Shown here piece after piece: positions 9,284 through 18,243 of a stretch of DNA of 64,000 bases (position 1 is its first letter; each line of letters begins with the position of its first letter). The DNA lies in assembly GCA_036386835.1 (NCBI GenBank), contig DASVUX010000034.1, positions 62,001-126,000 on the forward strand, given 5' to 3'. Below the pieces are notes generated by a model. The model was not told where the DNA came from. It did no database searches and worked only from the letters and a program-made list of their open reading frames with translations. Source of the stretch: 2-12-FULL-35-15 sp036386835 (lineage in GTDB: Bacteria; Bacteroidota; Bacteroidia; 2-12-FULL-35-15). Both the position numbers and the translations under genes were made by a program.

Positions 9284-10249
9284 ATGAAAAAATCAACAGG
9301 CCATCATTCGCTTGAAAAGGAAAACCTGCATCCCCGGAACCGTCATCGTACCCCATACGACTTCGACCAGCTGATAGCTGCCTGTAAAGAACTGAAATCC
9401 TGCGTTTACATTAACGAGCATGGTGTTCGATCAATCGATTTCTCAGATCCGGGGGCAGTGAAAATTCTGAACAAGGCACTTCTTAAAAGGTTCTATGACG
9501 TATCCGACTGGAATATCCCGGAAGGTTATTTATGTCCCGCAATTCCCGGCAGGGCTGATTATATTCATTATGCAGCGGACCTGTTAAGCTCCTGCAATAA
9601 TGGGGTGCTCCCGGAAGGTGGGAAGATAAAAGTGCTTGATGTCGGTACAGGTGCGAGCTGTGTTTATCCTTTGATTGGCGTGAAAGAATATAACTGGAAC
9701 TTTATCGGGTCCGATACTGATCAGGTGGCTGTTGCTTCCGCGCAGAGAATTATACAATCCAATCCCGCTCTCGCAGGGAAAATAGAACTGCGTTTGCAGG
9801 ATGATCCCAATGCTATTTTTAAGAATGTTTTAAAACCCGGTGAGGTGATAGATATGTCAGTGTGCAACCCGCCATTTCATCCTTCGGCTGAAGCTGCGGC
9901 TGCAGGCAGTGAAAGGAAAGTGCGTAATCTTGGCGACAGTAGCAGCGGTAAGCCAATCCTTAATTTTGGCGGACAGAACAACGAACTTTGGTTCAAAGGC
10001 GGTGAAGCATCTTTTATTTATTACATGATCATGGAGAGCGCGCAATTAAAAGAAAAATGTCTCTGGTTCACTTCACTGGTTTCTAGAAAGGAAAGCCTTG
10101 CCGGAATATACAAGACACTAGAAAAGGTGGAAGCTGCTGAGGTGAGGACGATCAATACCTCGCAGGGGCAAAAGAAAAGCAGGATTGTAGCGTGGTCGTT
10201 TTTAGGTGCTGATCAGCAAAAGAGATGGTGTAAAGAAAGATGGAAATAA
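9284..10249 (+). CDS. rlmF: 23S rRNA (adenine-1618-N6)-methyltransferase
   Basis: A methyltransferase for a single adenine of 23S rRNA using S-adenosylmethionine. The 321 residues match the usual length of RlmF. The cofactor loop LDVGTGASC lies at 118-126 and the catalytic NPPF motif of N6-adenine methyltransferases at 195-198. A downstream AAAAGSERKVRNLG segment is characteristic of this subfamily. The N-terminus (HPRNRHRTPYDFDQL) is also typical. It is separated by 71 bases from the peptidase gene and is convergent with the next gene; no clear terminator is visible between them. Confidence 0.95.
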   Translation: MKKSTGHHSLEKENLHPRNRHRTPYDFDQLIAACKELKSCVYINEHGVRSIDFSDPGAVKILNKALLKRFYDVSDWNIPEGYLCPAIPGRADYIHYAADLLSSCNNGVLPEGGKIKVLDVGTGASCVYPLIGVKEYNWNFIGSDTDQVAVASAQRIIQSNPALAGKIELRLQDDPNAIFKNVLKPGEVIDMSVCNPPFHPSAEAAAAGSERKVRNLGDSSSGKPILNFGGQNNELWFKGGEASFIYYMIMESAQLKEKCLWFTSLVSRKESLAGIYKTLEKVEAAEVRTINTSQGQKKSRIVAWSFLGADQQKRWCKERWK

Positions 10250-10322
10250 TTAATTACCTGTGTTGTTAGGGGCTTCAGTTATTAGATTAACACTCCGGAA
10301 CTTTAAACCACAGACTAAGAAA

Positions 10323-11873
10323 CTAACTAACTTTTATCTTTTCTTCAACAATTTCCCTGAAAGGAATCCGCCTGATCTTGCTTTCCACCCATGAAATAAA
10401 ATCAAAATTTTCAAAAACAACTTTCTCAAAAGGATCTTTTTCCAGCTCTGCCAGTTCGGTTTTTAACTGCTTATAATACTTCGATTGCTCTTCCCGGTTC
10501 TTTGTTTTCAGGATCTTTCCAACGAAGTCAAGAAAAACATTCTCAAATTTATAAACCCGGTTCCGTGTGCTCAAATACCTGTGTGTTGATTTAAATGCAT
10601 GCGGAATAAAGTCATCATGCTTGAGCTCAATATGAATAATAAGGCTCAGGATCTGAGCATAGCAGTGAAGATCCCGGCTTTCTTCAATGGATACATCATT
10701 GAGCAGTTTGTTTGTCCATTTTAAGGCCGCTGAATACTTTTCAACTCCGAAATACGCAGTGGCAATATTCAGGCAGAAAGAAGCGATCCTGAGCTTAGTG
10801 AATTTGCCCGGATACTGGTTGAGCTTCGCATCGATCTTCGGGGCTAATTCAATGGCCTTTTCAAATTCACCGGTAAGGCAATAAATGCTGAGCTCAATGC
10901 TCATTGCAGTTGAAAAGAGCTTGACCTCCAGGTCCTCATTCTTGCCGTTTTCAAGTTCCTGCCAAGTAGCGCGAAGCTTCTTAAGGTTGGCGAAGACCTC
11001 ATCAAATTTTTTCAGCTGGCTGCCGATGTAAATGGTATTGGTGAGTACAGAGAAATAGATATTAGGCTCTTCCCTGAATATATCAGGATTGCTTTCTATC
11101 AGGGCGACATTCTTTACGAGGTTCTGGTAACTCTTCTTATAATCACCGATGCCAAAATGGTAGGCACTATAGATATGATGAAAAAGATATTTCGTTTCCG
11201 TTGATAAAGCCTTGTCTTCGCCCTTTAACAACGTGTTGTCAATTATCTGTTTAAAATTTGCAAGCTCTGCATCATTCCTGACTTTCCCCTGTTTGTTAAG
11301 GATCATGAAGAAGCGGCTTTTTATATTCCAGTATTCATTAAAGTTTTTGATCTTCTCACTGGTAATTGCATCTTCTTTCAGGATAGTGATAATATCCTCA
11401 TCGGATTTGCCGGCATAATTTTCTGTTTCCGTTAACCGTTTTTCCCAAAGACTGATCTCCAGGAGGGAAGAATGACGTTCAAACCGGGTAGCAGTCCGTT
11501 TGGCACTTAACAGCAGCTTGGCGCACTGGTCATACAATGTTTTTTTATAAAGGATCTCCGCACAGTGAAGATCTTTTTTCAGCTGTGCATCAATTGAACT
11601 GTTCGAATGGAATGCATCAAGACTGTCAAGTATAGTATCATAAAGCCGGGCTTTGGCAATACTGAATTTTTTCACAAAAGCTTCTTTCCTGAACTGGTGC
11701 AGGATGGCATCTTCATCATAAACAGACTGTTTGTCAACCGCCTCAAACAGTTTCAGGTAATTATTCTTATCGCCCAGGGTATGCCGTGATGCATAAAGGC
11801 TGAAATACCTTTTTTCTGACTTGCTTAATGATTTGATCAACCTGTGAAGTTGTTCCGATACCTTGTTAGACAT
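10323..11873 (-). CDS. Uncharacterised 516-residue helical (TPR-like) protein, paralogue A
   Basis: I do not recognise an assigned function. The protein has no signal peptide or membrane segment, looks almost entirely alpha-helical, and resembles tetratricopeptide-type scaffolds (for example the AAYFGVEKY-like and CLTGEFEKAIELAPKI helical pairs). It begins LHRLIKSLSKSEKRYFSLYAS and ends with an ISWVESKI segment. The gene at 49003-50529 encodes a protein that aligns along its whole length, including LIKSLSKSEK near the N-terminus and a ThRYL/TYRFL, KDP.E, SW.(E/D)SKI pattern near the C-terminus. The start codon lies inside one of three copies of a 14-base word (11869-11882). A cytoplasmic scaffold or regulator is a guess from architecture only. 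Confidence 0.85.
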   Translation of the reverse strand: MSNKVSEQLHRLIKSLSKSEKRYFSLYASRHTLGDKNNYLKLFEAVDKQSVYDEDAILHQFRKEAFVKKFSIAKARLYDTILDSLDAFHSNSSIDAQLKKDLHCAEILYKKTLYDQCAKLLLSAKRTATRFERHSSLLEISLWEKRLTETENYAGKSDEDIITILKEDAITSEKIKNFNEYWNIKSRFFMILNKQGKVRNDAELANFKQIIDNTLLKGEDKALSTETKYLFHHIYSAYHFGIGDYKKSYQNLVKNVALIESNPDIFREEPNIYFSVLTNTIYIGSQLKKFDEVFANLKKLRATWQELENGKNEDLEVKLFSTAMSIELSIYCLTGEFEKAIELAPKIDAKLNQYPGKFTKLRIASFCLNIATAYFGVEKYSAALKWTNKLLNDVSIEESRDLHCYAQILSLIIHIELKHDDFIPHAFKSTHRYLSTRNRVYKFENVFLDFVGKILKTKNREEQSKYYKQLKTELAELEKDPFEKVVFENFDFISWVESKIRRIPFREIVEEKIKVS

Positions 11874-11882
11874 GTATATTTT
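11869..11882. repeat. 14-mer GACATGTATATTTT, copy 1
   Basis: This copy contains the ATG of the 516-residue protein on the minus strand, reading AAAATATACATGTC. It shares a 16-base word beginning TAG with copy 2. Confidence 0.7.
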
Positions 11883-12099
11883 TTAAGAAAGATTTAAGAA
11901 TGACACTCTTTGTTGTAATAATCATTTTAATGGATAAGTATTAAATAATTACCGGGTTTTGATGCTTACTTGTCCTGTAAGCCCAAATAATGCAATGTTT
12001 ATAAGGTTGCCGTGTACATGGCTTACAGAATAAAGGTATTAATTTAATTATTGCCTGAAACATTATAAAACGGGTTTGATTTAACAAGACCGGCCAATA

Positions 12100-12113
12100 G
12101 ACATGTATATTTT
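12100..12113. repeat. 14-mer GACATGTATATTTT, copy 2
   Basis: Exact second copy, same orientation, 231 bases from copy 1 and 114 bases from copy 3. The core ACATGT is self-complementary. Confidence 0.7.
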
Positions 12114-12213
12114 CAGCTTGCTTTGTCAAAAGCCTTGATGTGCGCATAAAAAAAAGAAAACTCCCAATGATATCAGTGGTTTCAAAAGATCTGGCTGCGT
12201 GTTTTGAGGGTTG

Positions 12214-12227
12214 GACATGTATATTTT
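12214..12227. repeat. 14-mer GACATGTATATTTT, copy 3
   Basis: Exact third copy in the same orientation. On the minus strand it gives an ATG in the same context as the real gene start at copy 1. Confidence 0.7.
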
Positions 12228-12292
12228 CCGAAAACATTTGAAAATATCTGCATCAGTGATGAAATACATTTGTTGCAGATAAATGCTTAATA

Positions 12293-12337
12293 CACCTGCC
12301 GGAGGCTAAACATGGGGATGTTGTAATCCGGCAGGTG
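12293..12337. promoter_or_regulatory. Inverted repeat in the leader of the leucine-rich repeat gene
   Basis: CACCTGCCGGA (12293-12303) and TCCGGCAGGTG (12327-12337) form a perfect 11-base inverted repeat with a 23-base loop, ending 48 bases before the ATG at 12386. There is no T-run, so it is either a leader RNA stem or a protein-binding dyad. Confidence 0.5.
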
Positions 12338-12385
12338 ATAAGCAGAAAACATCAGAAGATCATCCCTCGATAAAAATATATAATT

Positions 12386-15346
12386 ATGAAAACAAAGATC
12401 ATTTTATCCGGCCTGTTAATTTGCATTAATTTTATTGCGAAAGCTCAGCTTGTAACTATCCCTGACCCGCACTTTGTGGTATGGCTGAACGCTAATGTTC
12501 CTTCGGCAATGACGGGTAACCAGATGGATACCGGAGACATGAGCATTAAAACCCTTTCATATGCGAATATCGCCCATGATTCTATCAGTGATTTAACAGG
12601 AATTGAATATTTTATAGGATTAAAACATCTTGATTGTTCCTATAATATGATAAGTACCATAGCTGATCTGCCCGATTCTCTCGAGATGCTTAACTGCAGT
12701 CGGAACAACCTGGACAGCCTGCCGCTCTTGCCCGCATATTTAACGGAGCTGATTTGTTCGTCCAATCCCCTCGATTCATTACCCGTATTGCCTGCAACAT
12801 TAACAAGGCTGACATGTATTAATAATAATCTGGCGTTTTTGCCGATGCTGCCCCCTTCTCTTGAATACCTGAATTGTTCTGGTAATCTTTTAACTGTATT
12901 ACCTGTTTTACCGGCAACGCTGACTGAACTAAACTGCTCTTCCAATTTCCTGGCTAATTTACCTACTCTGCCTGCTTCTATGACCACCTTGGTATGTTCC
13001 GGCAACCAGCTTGGCTCTTTACCGGCTTTGCCAGTCGGGTTGGTTCATTTGGATTGTAATTCAAACCTGCTTACGGCATTGCCTGTTCTCCCGGCTACAC
13101 TGATCATCCTGGAATGTTATACAAACCAGCTTCCTGTTCTTCCGGCTTTACCGCCTGTCCTGGAAATCCTGAGTTGCGGAAATAATATTCTTCCCGTATT
13201 GCCTTCCCTGCCATCGTCCTTACTTATATTGAAATGCTATACAAATCAGCTTCCTGCCCTTCCGGTTCTTCCTAACCTGCTTAATTACCTTGATTGCAGT
13301 AGTAATGTCCTTCCGGTCCTTCCTGTTCTTCCTGGTTCATTGACATACCTGGATTGTTCGCACAACCCGATCCCCGTATTGCCGGCTTTGAATTCAGGAT
13401 TGGAAACGCTTTACTGCAGGTATAATCAAATCAGCATGCTTCCGTCCCTGCCTTCATCTCTGATTACGTTAGTATGTTCGTTCAATACTTTGTCTGGCTT
13501 ACCGGTACTTAACGCAGGCTTGCAGTCGCTGGAGTGTGCTTCGGACAATCTGATCACACTGCCTGTGTTGCCATCAAGCCTTATTTCGTTAACATGTAAC
13601 AGTAATTTCCTTACTGCATTTCCCCCTTTGCCTGCAGGGCTTACCCTCCTTAACTGCGGTTATAATCAATTGTTGAATATACCTGCATTGCCCGGGACAT
13701 TGAATTTGCTGGATTGCAGTAATAATCAGCTGCTTTCGCTGCCGTCATTGCCAGGCACCTTGCAATCCCTTCACTGCAACAATAATATCATTCAATGTTA
13801 TCCTGTTTTTCCTCAGAGCATATTATGGATAAGTATTTATGGTAATCCCGGCACTTGTCTTCCGAACTATGTTCCTGCAATGGACTCCACTATTCTTGAT
13901 TACCCTTTATGTATTGATGGCGACTTTGTAAATAATCCATATGGTTGTGATGCGGCACAGGGAATTATTGGCTTTACGTACCTGGATAATAATTCCAATT
14001 GCGCTTTGGATAGTGCTGATCAGAAGTATATCAACATTCCTATGAAATTATTCAGTTCAACCGGGGCGCTTTTAAGTCAGACCTACACTGCCGTGAACGG
14101 GATATATAATTTTTCGGAACCTTTCGGGAACTACACGGTTGCTGTTGATACCACGAATGTTCCTTTTACGCCACAATGCCAGGCTCCGGGAACAGATACA
14201 TTAGTATCAGTGATTGCTGGTTCTCCAATGGTTTCAAATGTGAACTTCGATTTCGGATGCAAACCGGGTTTTGATATTGGTGTAAGGTCTGTGGTGCCTT
14301 CCGGGTGGGTGTTTCCCGGGCAGCAACATTCGGTGAGTATTACAGCAGGAGATATGAGTCAATGGTATAATATGCATTGCGCTTCCGGTGTAGCAGGTCA
14401 GGTTAAGATCACTGTTAACGGTCCGGTAACGTTTAATGGTATTATGGTAGGTGCATTAAACCCGGTTGTAAATGGGAATATGTTCACCTATTCGATTAAT
14501 GATTTCGGGTCTATTATTAATACACAGGCATTTGGCTTGTTGTTTAAAACAGATACAACTGCTGCTGCAGGAAGTGATATTTGCATAAATGTAACTGTAA
14601 GTACTCCGCTGAACGGGGACAATGATTCATCCAACAATGTGTATGACTTTTGCTACCAGGTAATCAATTCGCATGATCCGAACATGAAAGAAGTTTATCC
14701 CGGAAATGTTTCACCTAAATATTACGGATGGCTAACGTACACAATACATTTTCAGAATACAGGGTCAGCCCCAGCTTTCAACATCAGGTTGTCAGATACC
14801 CTTGATACCGATCTTGACCTTTCAACATTTGAAGTCCTCAATTTCAGCCATGCTAACAATGCAACTCTAGATGGGAATATTCTAACTTTCCGGTTTCCCA
14901 ACATTATGCTGCCTGACAGTACAACCGATGAAGCTGGATCACATGGCTTTATACAGTATCGCGCCAGGATCAAGCATTACCTGCCAATCGGTACGCTGAT
15001 TGAAAACACGGCTTATATATATTTTGATTATAATGAAGCCATTGTTACAAACACTACTACCAATGAGATGATAGATCCTGTGTCGGTAGAAGAAAAAAAC
15101 ACGGAGCCTGCTTCAGAACTGAGTCTTTATCCAAATCCTGTTGAATCAGTAATATCAATCAGCACATATGGATTTTCACAAGGGGTGGTGTTAGAGATGC
15201 TTGATATTACAGGTCGCACTATGTATAGCACTAAAAACATCAGCAGTAAGCACCAGATGGATATATCGGGGTATGCACCGGGAGTATATATTCTTAAGAT
15301 ATCAGACAACAATAAGTCAATTTCAAAACGCTTTATAAAGCAATGA
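12386..15346 (+). CDS. Secreted leucine-rich repeat protein with type A T9SS sorting domain
   Basis: A 986-residue exported protein. The signal peptide ends near residue 21 (IAKAQ). Residues of about 78-480 form some 20 consecutive leucine-rich repeats of 20 residues each, with the pattern LxxLxCxxNxLxxLPxLPxx, similar in period to YopM-type bacterial LRRs. A middle region follows, then a conserved domain beginning DPNMKEVYPGNVSPKYYGWL with the TYTIHFQNTG motif that in Bacteroidota often precedes the sorting domain. The last 75 residues (LSLYPNPVESVISI, ending in a KSISKRFIKQ tail) are a type A sorting domain. The protein is probably cleaved and anchored or released at the surface. The LRR face suggests protein binding, but the ligand is unknown. 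Confidence 0.92.
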   Translation: MKTKIILSGLLICINFIAKAQLVTIPDPHFVVWLNANVPSAMTGNQMDTGDMSIKTLSYANIAHDSISDLTGIEYFIGLKHLDCSYNMISTIADLPDSLEMLNCSRNNLDSLPLLPAYLTELICSSNPLDSLPVLPATLTRLTCINNNLAFLPMLPPSLEYLNCSGNLLTVLPVLPATLTELNCSSNFLANLPTLPASMTTLVCSGNQLGSLPALPVGLVHLDCNSNLLTALPVLPATLIILECYTNQLPVLPALPPVLEILSCGNNILPVLPSLPSSLLILKCYTNQLPALPVLPNLLNYLDCSSNVLPVLPVLPGSLTYLDCSHNPIPVLPALNSGLETLYCRYNQISMLPSLPSSLITLVCSFNTLSGLPVLNAGLQSLECASDNLITLPVLPSSLISLTCNSNFLTAFPPLPAGLTLLNCGYNQLLNIPALPGTLNLLDCSNNQLLSLPSLPGTLQSLHCNNNIIQCYPVFPQSILWISIYGNPGTCLPNYVPAMDSTILDYPLCIDGDFVNNPYGCDAAQGIIGFTYLDNNSNCALDSADQKYINIPMKLFSSTGALLSQTYTAVNGIYNFSEPFGNYTVAVDTTNVPFTPQCQAPGTDTLVSVIAGSPMVSNVNFDFGCKPGFDIGVRSVVPSGWVFPGQQHSVSITAGDMSQWYNMHCASGVAGQVKITVNGPVTFNGIMVGALNPVVNGNMFTYSINDFGSIINTQAFGLLFKTDTTAAAGSDICINVTVSTPLNGDNDSSNNVYDFCYQVINSHDPNMKEVYPGNVSPKYYGWLTYTIHFQNTGSAPAFNIRLSDTLDTDLDLSTFEVLNFSHANNATLDGNILTFRFPNIMLPDSTTDEAGSHGFIQYRARIKHYLPIGTLIENTAYIYFDYNEAIVTNTTTNEMIDPVSVEEKNTEPASELSLYPNPVESVISISTYGFSQGVVLEMLDITGRTMYSTKNISSKHQMDISGYAPGVYILKISDNNKSISKRFIKQ
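12617..13826 (+). repeat. 60-base tandem repeat region encoding 20 LRRs
   Basis: About 20 units of exactly 60 bases encode the 20-residue leucine-rich repeats. The units diverge in DNA but keep fixed L, C, N and P positions. One cysteine occurs per repeat at the position after LxxLx. The tandem arrangement implies growth by duplication. Confidence 0.85.
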
Positions 15347-15501
15347 TATAATAAAGGCGCGGACTCATTCTGTTTAGTGCTTCCATTAAAACTTTATAAC
15401 CTGCCATTCAGTAAAGAAACAATACCATTGAAAAATTATGAATGGCGGAGCAATTAACATCAACGTATAAAACTTTACATTAACCATTAAGTTTAAATGC
15501 T

Positions 15502-18132
15502 ATGAAAAAAATCTTAACCATTGCCCTCTCGATGCTAATTATAGCTGAAATTTCAGCTCAGGCATTTGCAACTTATACCAATCCAACTCCGGTAAGTAAC
15601 GTCCGAACTGCGATCAGAGTTAATAGCTCAGGAGATAAATGGTACAGTTCTTCAACAAAAGGATTATTCAAATATGATGGTGCGAATTGGTTTAACTATA
15701 ATATCAGTAATTCCGGTATAGCCACTAATTATATTACTGATCTGAATTTTGATTCTTCTAATAATCTCTGGGCTTCTTCAAGGGCAGGATTAATAAAATT
15801 TGATGGATCGTTATGGTCCGTATTTAATGTGACCAATTCAGGAATAGCCAATGACACTGCGAACTGCGTATTTGTTCAGGGAGCGAATATTTGGGTAGGA
15901 ACAAGGCAAGGGCTCTCAGTCTTTAACGGCTCTACATGGACAACATATACTACTGGCAACTCCGGAATATTGCACAACAATGTTACAGCTCTAAATATTG
16001 ACGCGATGGGAAATGTATGGGTTGGCACATTAGTAGGTTTGTCCATAAAATCTGCTTCAGGTTGGAGTTCTTTTGATGGAAGCAACGGTTTTGCAAGTGC
16101 ACAGGTAAGTGCTGTGCTTTTCGAAAATGCTTCAGTTACCTGGGTAGGTACTAAAACTTACGGACTCTATAAATTTGAAAACAACATTATCACTTCATTA
16201 TCCTCTATTGTGCTGGAATGGAATATGCACGCTCCTGGTACCATTGATGCTTTATCTAAAGGTCCCCAAGGAGGGGTGCTCTATAAAGGTAGTGATGGTA
16301 ATGCACCTGGTGGATTTGGCTTTTACGAAATTGTTAGCAACCAAAAGTATTTCTATCCCTTTCCTTCAGGATACAACTCTTTTGTTCATACAATTGATGC
16401 AGCTAGCAAAGTATGGTTTGCAGGACTGACCGGCAATTCAATTTTCTCTTTTGACTTAACTCAATTCAGCGGTACAATTACAATTCAGAAAAAAGAAGGA
16501 ATTGAATTTCTGGATGTAAATCAGGTAAGGGCGGGCGTTCTGAACCGCGGTGATATGCATTGGGACCTCAATTCTTCGGCTTATGAAGTTCCAAAAAATT
16601 CAGGAATCAAAGCCATATTCGCTTCTTCAATCTGGATGGGTGGCCTTGATGCAGGAAATAATTTACATCAGGCAGCAATGACTTATCGCCAGACAGGAAA
16701 TGATTATTGGCCGGGTCCATTGGATACTATTAGTGGTTCAACTGATTCTTCAACTTCTACTATGTATGATAAGATCTGGAAACTGGATCGTTGGCAGATA
16801 GACGAATTCCGGACAATGTTTGCAAATGGTTCTGTAACCGCGGGGACATATACTCCGGCATTGAATATTATCAACTGGCCTGCTCACGGTGCAGGAGCAT
16901 ACACTCGTAACATGGCTCCATTCGTTGATGTAAATAGTGACGGAGTTTACGATCCTTTGAACGATGGAGATTATCCAAAAATAAAAGGAGATCAGATGTG
17001 CTACTGGATCTTTAATGATGCATTAAATGTACATACTGAAACAGGTGGCAGTCCTTTAAAAGTTGAAGTCCATGCATCTGCGTATGCGTACGCATGTGAT
17101 ACAATTAGTGATAATCTAAAGACATTGAATTATACTATATTTTACAATTTTGACATATTCAACCGAAGCTCTCTGAGTTATCATGATATGTATCTTTCAT
17201 TATGGCATGATGGTGATTTGGGTGGATACATGGATGATTATGTAGGATGTAATCGTAATGGGAATTACTCTTTTCAGTATAATGCCGATGATTTTGATGA
17301 ATCTCAATCAGGAGTTCTTGGTTATGGTGCCAATCCTCCAATGATCAGTACCGTAATTTTAAATGGACCGGAAGCTCCTTCTGCTGATGGGATTGATAAT
17401 GATAATGATGGAATAATTGATGAAGCAGGAGAGAAGAATCTAATGACAGGTGTCTTGAATTATAATAATAACAATCATCCTGTTAATGGGAATCCAGGCA
17501 CAGCATCTGATTTTTATAATTACACGCGAAACAGATGGCGGGACGGGTCACCTACAGTTTATTCAGGTAGTGGAACAGGCCCGGGAACCCCATACAATTA
17601 TATGTATGACGGGGTGCCGGGAATGGCCGGCTGGTCAGAGGCAACTGACAGTAATAGTTTTGTTGACAGAAGAATTAATACAAACTGCGGCCCTTTTAAT
17701 TTTAGCCCTTCTCAAATGATCAATTTTTCATGGGGAATAGTTTTTACGCGGGATGATAACCCTGTTTACAGCATTCAAAGTCTGTTTTATAAAAATCAAA
17801 TCGATGTTCAAACGATCAGACAATGGTATAACAATGATAATTTTCCTTCATGTGAGGCCGCATTTGTCGGGATTGGTCCGGTAACTCCTCTTATGGATGG
17901 TTTGAAGCTTTATCCGAACCCTTTATTTTCACATTTATTTATTGAATATTCTTCACTTTCAAAGAATATAATAATAGAAATTTATGATATGCGCGGATTG
18001 CTGGTCACGCAAATGCAGGGAAATGCTGCGGGAAAACAGCTTCTCGAAACGGATCATTTCGCCAGCGGTTTGTACATTGTGAAAATAAATGATAATGGAA
18101 AGATGTTGTCCAAGAAGTTTTTGAAAAATTAG
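15502..18132 (+). CDS. Secreted propeller protein with type A T9SS sorting domain
   Basis: An 876-residue exported protein. The signal peptide is about residues 1-20 (IAEISAQ). Residues of about 30-330 contain blades of the two-component-regulator propeller type (WYSSSTKGLFKYDG, NLWASSRAGLIKFDG, IWVGTRQGLSVFNG, VWVGTLVGLSI). The same blade type forms the sensor of the histidine kinase at 20531-23506, but no kinase follows here. The middle contains aspartate-rich calcium-like loops (VDVNSDGVYDPLNDGDYP, GIDNDNDGIIDE). The C-terminus (LKLYPNPLFSHLFIEYS, MLSKKFLKN) is a type A sorting domain. It follows the LRR gene by 155 bases in the same orientation, and no terminator or strong promoter was found between them. 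Confidence 0.9.
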   Translation: MKKILTIALSMLIIAEISAQAFATYTNPTPVSNVRTAIRVNSSGDKWYSSSTKGLFKYDGANWFNYNISNSGIATNYITDLNFDSSNNLWASSRAGLIKFDGSLWSVFNVTNSGIANDTANCVFVQGANIWVGTRQGLSVFNGSTWTTYTTGNSGILHNNVTALNIDAMGNVWVGTLVGLSIKSASGWSSFDGSNGFASAQVSAVLFENASVTWVGTKTYGLYKFENNIITSLSSIVLEWNMHAPGTIDALSKGPQGGVLYKGSDGNAPGGFGFYEIVSNQKYFYPFPSGYNSFVHTIDAASKVWFAGLTGNSIFSFDLTQFSGTITIQKKEGIEFLDVNQVRAGVLNRGDMHWDLNSSAYEVPKNSGIKAIFASSIWMGGLDAGNNLHQAAMTYRQTGNDYWPGPLDTISGSTDSSTSTMYDKIWKLDRWQIDEFRTMFANGSVTAGTYTPALNIINWPAHGAGAYTRNMAPFVDVNSDGVYDPLNDGDYPKIKGDQMCYWIFNDALNVHTETGGSPLKVEVHASAYAYACDTISDNLKTLNYTIFYNFDIFNRSSLSYHDMYLSLWHDGDLGGYMDDYVGCNRNGNYSFQYNADDFDESQSGVLGYGANPPMISTVILNGPEAPSADGIDNDNDGIIDEAGEKNLMTGVLNYNNNNHPVNGNPGTASDFYNYTRNRWRDGSPTVYSGSGTGPGTPYNYMYDGVPGMAGWSEATDSNSFVDRRINTNCGPFNFSPSQMINFSWGIVFTRDDNPVYSIQSLFYKNQIDVQTIRQWYNNDNFPSCEAAFVGIGPVTPLMDGLKLYPNPLFSHLFIEYSSLSKNIIIEIYDMRGLLVTQMQGNAAGKQLLETDHFASGLYIVKINDNGKMLSKKFLKN

Positions 18133-18218
18133 TTATACCCTAAGTTATTCCTGGTTCAATATTCCCGTTAAGAGCGGAAAAAACCACAAGTGTTCAGCGT
18201 TTTATAAAACAATAGTTT

Positions 18219-18226
18219 TAAATTTG
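18219..18226 (+). promoter_or_regulatory. Candidate -7 box (TAAATTTG) of the hydrolase gene
   Basis: TAAATTTG lies 17 bases before the ATG at 18244. A perfect palindrome, GTTTTATAAAAC (18199-18210), sits at the place where the -33 region would be and could be an operator. Confidence 0.35.
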
Positions 18227-18243
18227 GGTAAACTTCTTACCCG

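Larger units (their letters stand above)
11874..12385. other. Divergent intergenic region with repeated 14-mer and hairpin
   Basis: This 512-base gap between two divergent genes holds three direct copies of GACATGTATATTTT (the first overlapping the start of the minus-strand gene) and an 11-base inverted repeat 49 bases before the plus-strand gene. No good TAnnTTTG promoter is visible for either gene. On the minus strand, the third 14-mer supplies an ATG to a 30-codon frame (12126-12218) with a hydrophobic stretch. I do not claim it as a gene. Confidence 0.55.

Noticed and set aside
11941..12237. A 98-codon minus-strand frame in the 11874-12385 gap
   Set aside because: Erratic composition rich in His, Arg, Cys and Thr, no domain, and no promoter or terminator. 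The repeated ENIHV within it only reflects the duplicated 14-mer.
12617..13826. Regular 60-base periodicity, considered as a CRISPR-like or satellite array
   Set aside because: The repeats are in frame within one open reading frame and encode leucine-rich repeats. There are no unique spacers.
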